A stretch of DNA of 33,867 nucleotides from Actinomadura sp. 7K507 (GTDB lineage: Bacteria; Actinomycetota; Actinomycetes; Streptosporangiales; Streptosporangiaceae). Position 1 is the first letter of the stretch. Every line of letters starts with the position of its first letter. The stretch lies in NCBI RefSeq assembly GCF_004348425.1, contig NZ_SMKK01000089.1, positions 1 to 33,867 of the forward strand, read 5' to 3'. Both the position numbers and the translations under genes were made by a program. Under the pieces are notes generated by a model. That model was not told the DNA's origin. It was given only the letters and a program-made list of their open reading frames with translations, and did no database searches. Of this stretch, positions 30,304-33,867 are shown in pieces.

Positions 30304-30684
30304 TCAAGTCGGGTCGGTTCGCGTCCAGGTTTCGTGGAGGCTGCGCCAGAGCAGGCCGTTACGGGCCTCCGGAGCGGGGACCATCATCGCGACGGCTCGG
30401 CGGGCGCTGTCGGGGTGGTGTTCCTCGTACGTGGCGACGGTCAGGCCGTCGCGATCCAGGAGCACGCGCGGTTCGAGAATCCGGATGTGCAGGCCGGGTA
30501 CCGTGCCGTGGGCCTTCTCCATGGCGTCGCGGAGATCTGCGAGCGTGAGCATGGCGCCGTCCGGGTCGTACCAGGTGAAATCCGGTGTGTGCATGTCGAA
30601 GAAGCCGCCCAGGTCGGTCGCCCTTCCGCTCAGCCAGGCTTCGATGAAGCGGTGGTGCTCGATGACCTCGTCGATCGCTTTCAC
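30304..30684 (-). CDS. SnoaL/NTF2-like small protein
   Basis: 126 residues from a GTG that overlaps the upstream NmrA-like stop codon (GTGA); ATG 30696 would give 130 residues but has no ribosome binding site. IDEVIEHHRFIEAWLSGRAT, LGGFFDMHTPDFTWYDPDGA, LADLRDAMEKAHGTVPGLHI and LTVATYEEHH outline an NTF2/SnoaL fold of about 120 residues. Such proteins isomerise, cyclise or bind small ligands. No catalytic set is proven. Second gene of an operon with the NmrA-like reductase. Confidence 0.82.
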   Translation of the reverse strand: MKAIDEVIEHHRFIEAWLSGRATDLGGFFDMHTPDFTWYDPDGAMLTLADLRDAMEKAHGTVPGLHIRILEPRVLLDRDGLTVATYEEHHPDSARRAVAMMVPAPEARNGLLWRSLHETWTRTDPT

Positions 30685-31463
30685 CGGGCCGCCCATGTGC
30701 GGAGAGGAGTGAGTTCGACGCCGAAGAGGGACTCCACCTTGCCCGGGTCGCCGTCGTAGAAGTTCGCGTTCTCGGGGGCGGACAGCCAGCGGTAGGTGTC
30801 CGCGACTCCCGTCGCGGCGGCGTCGCCGATCACCGGGGTCATGAACTTCTGGAACGCGTCCGGCTCCAACGGAACATAGCCCGCACCGAAGACGGACGCG
30901 AGTTCCGGGCCCGTGACGATGTCCTTGCCGCCGATGTCGACCGAGGTTCCGACCAGGTCGTCGCGGTCGAACGCGGCGACGGTGAGGGCGCCGAGGTCGT
31001 CGTGGGCGAGCCAGGCCACCCTGTGGCCGGGAGGGATCGGGTAGGGCAGGACACCGTCGGACGGGTGAAGGTTCTCCAGGTAGACGGGCGGGCGCAGCAC
31101 GACGGTGGGGATGCCGGAGTCGAGCAGGGCGCCGGCCGCGTCGCGCCTGGTCTCGAAGGCGGCGACCGACGTGCGGGCGGCGGGCAGGCGGTTGCTGGTG
31201 TTGAGGACGAGCCGTTCGCAATGGCTGGCCGCGGCGATGATGTTGTCCACGTAGCGGGTCACGAGGTCCGCGTCGAACACCATGGGCAGCGTCACCGATG
31301 CGCGGGACACGCCCCCGAAGGCGTCTCGCACCGCCGCCGGGTCGGCGAGGTCGCCGTGCTTCCGGCTGAAGCCGCGGACGGTGTGCCCGTCCTGTTCGAG
31401 GCGCTTCGCGACGGCCCCGCCTTGTGCGCCGGTGGCGCCGATCACCAGGTATGTCTCGGTCAT
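30681..31463 (-). CDS. NmrA-like NAD(P)-binding oxidoreductase
   Basis: 260 residues. TYLVIGATGAQGGAVAKRLE holds the nucleotide motif; VRGFSRKHGDLADPAAVRDA, LVLNTSNRLPAARTSVAAFE and LRPPVYLENLHPSDG follow the NmrA-like order. YRWLSAPENANFYDGDPGKV is the C-terminal part. Shorter than the other NmrA-like protein here and only loosely similar, so not a tandem duplicate. Start ATG 31463 lies 42 bases from the divergent AraC-type gene, which probably controls it. Coupled to the SnoaL-like gene by GTGA. Confidence 0.9.
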   Translation of the reverse strand: MTETYLVIGATGAQGGAVAKRLEQDGHTVRGFSRKHGDLADPAAVRDAFGGVSRASVTLPMVFDADLVTRYVDNIIAAASHCERLVLNTSNRLPAARTSVAAFETRRDAAGALLDSGIPTVVLRPPVYLENLHPSDGVLPYPIPPGHRVAWLAHDDLGALTVAAFDRDDLVGTSVDIGGKDIVTGPELASVFGAGYVPLEPDAFQKFMTPVIGDAAATGVADTYRWLSAPENANFYDGDPGKVESLFGVELTPLRTWAAR

Positions 31464-31490
31464 GGTGTTCAGCGTGCCGGAGGTTGGGAG

Positions 31491-31496
31491 TACCTT
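31491..31496 (+). promoter_or_regulatory. Probable -10 box of the AraC gene (leaderless)
   Basis: TACCTT lies 8 bases before GTG 31505, with no ribosome binding site. The divergent promoter of the NmrA-like gene must overlap it. Confidence 0.35.
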
Positions 31497-31504
31497 CGAT
31501 AAGT

Positions 31505-32425
31505 GTGAGTCCTGGTCTGGTTAACGATCGTCCAGCCGATCTTCTCGATGAGCTGCTCGCTCCGCTGCGGCTGGAGGGCGTGTTCGTGAGCCGCTGGGAG
31601 GCCAGGGCGCCGTGGGGGTTCCGGGGGGACCAGGAGAGCAACGCGATCCTGCACTACGTGCGGTCCGGCGAGTGTGCGATCACGATGCCCGGGGCGTCCG
31701 AGCCGGTCCTGCTGGGCCTGGGCGAGCTGGCGGTCTTCCCGTACGGGACGGCGCACGAGCTGGCGGACCGGCCGGGACGCGCCACGACCCCGCTGGACCT
31801 GATGCTTCCCGGGCGCCAGGCGGGGAGCACGACGGAGGTGCGGGTGGACGGGCCCGGCCGCATGACCGAGCTGCTCTGCGGCGGCCTCCACTACGACGAG
31901 TCCGCGATGTCGCCGCTGTACCGGTCGCTGCCGGAGATCATCGTGCTCGACCGTGCGGCCCTGGCCACCGAGCCGCTGCTGGCCGGGACGCTGGACGCAC
32001 TGATCGCGCGGTACGGGGGGCTGGCGGCGCTGCGCGCGTTCGAGCTGGTCTTCGTGCTGGCGCTGCGGGTGGCGTTGGAGCGCCTCGGCGGAATGCCCCC
32101 GGCACTGCGCGATCCGGCTGTCGGGCGGGCGCTGCTGGTGATCCAGACCCGGTACGCCGAGCCGTGGACGCTGGAGTCGCTGGCCCGGGAGGCGCGGATG
32201 TCGCGGTCGGCGTTCGCGGGCAGGTTCACCCGGCTGGTCGGCGAGGCGCCCGCCCGCCATCTGGCCGGACGGCGGATGAGGGAGGCGGCCCGGCTGCTCA
32301 CCGAGACGGCGACGCCGCTGGCGGCGATCCCCGGACGAGTCGGATACCGCTCGTCGGTGGGCTTCCACCTGGCGTTCCGCCGCCACTTCGGGGTACCGCC
32401 CGGCGAGTACCGCCGGGCGCCGTAG
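31505..32425 (+). CDS. AraC family regulator with cupin sensor domain
   Basis: 306 residues. The N-terminal cupin (about 10-175) shows ILHYVRSGECAITMPGASEP, LGLGELAVFPYGTAHELAD and LLCGGLHYDES, the AraC-binding (cupin_6) type. The C-terminal pair of helix-turn-helix motifs (about 205-306) shows PWTLESLAREARMSRSAFAG and RRHFGVPPGEYRR. VGYRSSVGFHLAFRRHFG is the second HTH. GTG 31505 follows a -10 box; upstream frames lack support. It is divergent from the NmrA-like/SnoaL operon and, by the usual arrangement, activates it when a ligand binds the cupin. Confidence 0.9.
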   Translation: MSPGLVNDRPADLLDELLAPLRLEGVFVSRWEARAPWGFRGDQESNAILHYVRSGECAITMPGASEPVLLGLGELAVFPYGTAHELADRPGRATTPLDLMLPGRQAGSTTEVRVDGPGRMTELLCGGLHYDESAMSPLYRSLPEIIVLDRAALATEPLLAGTLDALIARYGGLAALRAFELVFVLALRVALERLGGMPPALRDPAVGRALLVIQTRYAEPWTLESLAREARMSRSAFAGRFTRLVGEAPARHLAGRRMREAARLLTETATPLAAIPGRVGYRSSVGFHLAFRRHFGVPPGEYRRAP

Positions 32426-32443
32426 CGAGCGCGTCGGACGCAC

Positions 32444-33022
32444 TCAGGGGCGGTAGTCGGTGAACGCCGGGGTGTCGGGTTCGAGGGGAAGGCGGAGGGC
32501 GCGGGCGACGAAGGAGATCGCGTGGTACCAGCCGCACAGCAGGAGGAGGTCCACGGACGCTTCGTCACCGATCGCGTCGGCGAGGTCGTGCCACTGGTCG
32601 TCGGTCAGGTCGTTGGTGCCGCACAGGGCGTCCACCGCGCGAAGGACGGCGCGGTCGGCGGGGTCGGTCCAGCAGGCGTCGTCCGCGTCTCCGGTCACGA
32701 TGGAGCGGACCTGGTCGGTGTCGAGTCCGGCTTTCGCGGTGAATACCGCGGTGTGGATTCCCCACTCGTACTCGGCTCCGCATCGCACGGTGGTGCGGTC
32801 GATCACCAGCTCGCGGTGGCGAAGGTCCAGTGCCGACTGCCGGGACAGGTAGTACCGGCCCCAGCCGTGTATGCCGCGCGCCCGTTCGGGGCTGCGGGCG
32901 AAGATCCGGAACAGGGCGATGGGCGGGCCGAGCGCTTCCAGGGCCGCAGCCGTCTCCGCGTCGTACGGGGGTTCGACGGGGTTGATCCTTGGCGATATCG
33001 GGTGCTTTGAAAATCGAGGCAT
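32444..33022 (-). CDS. Carboxymuconolactone-decarboxylase-like protein
   Basis: 192 residues. RHRELVIDRTTVRCGAEYEW leads into GIHTAVFTAKAGLDTDQVRS. This is the CMD-type helix with Cys81, Glu84 and His90. The AhpD peroxidase CxxC pair is absent, so peroxidase activity of that kind is unlikely. Decarboxylation or a CMD-like acid/base reaction on an unknown substrate is more probable. No signal peptide is present. ATG 33022 has no ribosome binding site but a -10 box sits 7 bases upstream. CMD-family proteins are typical targets of ECF41 sigma factors; one is encoded 19 kb to the left. Confidence 0.88.
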   Translation of the reverse strand: MPRFSKHPISPRINPVEPPYDAETAAALEALGPPIALFRIFARSPERARGIHGWGRYYLSRQSALDLRHRELVIDRTTVRCGAEYEWGIHTAVFTAKAGLDTDQVRSIVTGDADDACWTDPADRAVLRAVDALCGTNDLTDDQWHDLADAIGDEASVDLLLLCGWYHAISFVARALRLPLEPDTPAFTDYRP

Positions 33023-33029
33023 GCGGGGG

Positions 33030-33035
33030 ACGGTA
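33030..33035 (-). promoter_or_regulatory. Probable -10 box of the CMD-like gene (leaderless)
   Basis: Reading the minus strand, TACCGT lies 7 bases before the ATG at 33022, and no Shine-Dalgarno is present. It does not match the ECF41 promoter. Confidence 0.4.
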
Positions 33036-33070
33036 GCACGAGACGCTTCGGAAATAGAAGCACCAGGCTG

Positions 33071-33089
33071 CCGGTGGCCCGGCCACCGG
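33071..33089 (-). terminator. Hairpin after the partial alpha/beta hydrolase gene
   Basis: CCGGTGGC (33071-33078) pairs with GCCACCGG (33082-33089) around 3 bases, about 50 bases beyond the hydrolase stop codon. Confidence 0.55.
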
Positions 33090-33139
33090 AACCGTGGGTT
33101 GTCCGCGGAGGCCTGGCCGCGTTCATCGCTTCGCGGGCA

Positions 33140-33867
33140 TCAGCGGAGGGGCTGTTCGGCCTGGTTCCAGAAGGCGCGGAGGGCGGCGGCCGTGGTTTCG
33201 GGGGCCTCCCAGGCGGGGGAGTGGGCGGCGCTCGGGATGACGACCTTGGACGCGTTGAGCCGTTCGGCCATCTTGGCCTGGGCGGCGGGCTCCCAGGCGT
33301 CGTCGTCCTCCCCGTAGAGGACGAGGGTGCGCAGGCCCGTGCCGGCGCAGTGCTTGGCGAGTTCGTCGACGCGGTCGGGGGCGGTGAGGATCTCGTTGGA
33401 CATGCAGATCAGGCCCCTCTCGGAGTTGCCGAGGGTGCGGGCCTTGATGAAGGCGATGATCTCTTCCTGGATGCCGCGCCCGGTGTAGTCGGGTTCGAGG
33501 GCGATCGACCAGATCGTTTCCATGCCGAGTTCGGGGATGGCGTCGCGCAGGGCCCTGGCCCGGTCCGCGGTCGGGCCGGTGACGGCGGCGGGGCCCGAGC
33601 TCATCAGCGTGAACGAGGCGGGGCGGACGCGGTCGGCGAGCACGGCCTCGCGGCAGACCAGGCCGCCGAACGAGTGGGCGACCAGGTGGGCCGGGTCGGG
33701 GCCGAGGGCCTCCAGGAGGACGCTGATGTCCTCGCCGAGCGCGGCCCGGGTGTAGGCGGACTCGTCGTCCGGGCCGATGGACTCGTACTGGCCGCGCATG
33801 TCGATCGACACGACGCGGCGGCCGGACGCGGCGAGGGTCTGCAGGACGGCGAGGAAATCCTCCTTGC
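33140..33867 (-). CDS. Alpha/beta hydrolase, 5' end outside the window
   Basis: 241 codons are visible plus the stop; the gene continues past the right edge. KEDFLAVLQTLAASGRRVVS leads into IDMRGQYES. The nucleophile is in VAHSFGG, the acid in LYGEDDD and the histidine in PSAAHSPAWE. All three catalytic residues are therefore inside the window. A GTG at 33811 could be mistaken for the start, but the reading frame stays open to the edge and the codons before it encode the expected helix before strand 4. Cytosolic hydrolase of unknown substrate. Confidence 0.88.
   Translation of the reverse strand, partial: KEDFLAVLQTLAASGRRVVSIDMRGQYESIGPDDESAYTRAALGEDISVLLEALGPDPAHLVAHSFGGLVCREAVLADRVRPASFTLMSSGPAAVTGPTADRARALRDAIPELGMETIWSIALEPDYTGRGIQEEIIAFIKARTLGNSERGLICMSNEILTAPDRVDELAKHCAGTGLRTLVLYGEDDDAWEPAAQAKMAERLNASKVVIPSAAHSPAWEAPETTAAALRAFWNQAEQPLR

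Noticed and set aside
33140..33811. A complete hydrolase starting at GTG 33811
   Set aside because: The frame stays open to the window edge and upstream codons encode typical hydrolase sequence; the gene is truncated by the window.
1..33867. tRNA, rRNA, insertion sequences, prophage, attachment sites, replication origin, riboswitch
   Set aside because: None could be recognised by eye on either strand. A covariance-model scan could still reveal a small RNA.

Overview
The window is GC-rich chromosomal DNA with actinobacterial habits: GTG/TTG starts, 4-base ATGA/GTGA overlaps, probable leaderless transcripts and dense packing. The gene order methyltransferase / sigE - anti-sigma - htrA - tatB / mrp, followed by an MgtE-N/CBS protein, is the order known from the mycobacterial sigE locus. 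Gene content and codon use suggest a filamentous actinomycete, probably Streptosporangiales (Actinomadura-like). That placement is inference; no search was run. No rRNA, tRNA, CRISPR array, insertion sequence or integrase gene was seen, and no gap without a gene exceeds about 300 bases.

Region 1 (1-9.8 kb): the 5' end of an ABC-transporter ATPase gene (cut by the window), a PaaG-like enoyl-CoA hydratase, a DUF3117 protein, leucyl aminopeptidase (pepA), a two-helix membrane protein and an O-methyltransferase. The cell-envelope stress locus follows: sigE with a GGAAC-N18-GTT promoter, a zinc-binding anti-sigma factor with one membrane helix, a MucB/RseB-like protein, an HtrA-type PDZ protease and TatB. 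All the parts of a sigma-E sensing cascade are present.

Region 2 (9.8-17.9 kb): Mrp Fe-S carrier ATPase, a MarR regulator, a translationally coupled pair (DUF1003 membrane protein with an MgtE-N/CBS protein that lacks the channel), an ECF41 (SigJ-type) sigma factor with a matching TGTCACA promoter, a PNPOx-like protein, a CitE-like CoA-ester lyase, a CPBP membrane protease and a Nudix hydrolase.

Region 3 (17.9-22.8 kb): a DUF6758 zinc-ribbon protein, then a co-directional run of a PHP-domain phosphoesterase, a metallo-beta-lactamase-fold protein with a degraded metal site, and a stand-alone RecB/Cas4-like PD-(D/E)XK nuclease with four candidate Fe-S cysteines. An MpaB-family oxygenase and a small membrane protein follow.

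Region 4 (22.8-33.9 kb): an accessory-looking block of small redox/hydrolase modules, several beside their own regulator and a visible operator: two alpha/beta hydrolases, DUF1059 + ABM-like pair, ArsR/SDR, a secreted repeat protein, SRPBCC-ArsR with twin palindromes, TetR/NmrA, SnoaL-NmrA/AraC, a carboxymuconolactone-decarboxylase-like protein and a truncated third hydrolase. The parts most worth following up are the PHP-MBL-RecB run, the twin-operator SRPBCC-ArsR module and the ECF41 promoter embedded in an inverted repeat.
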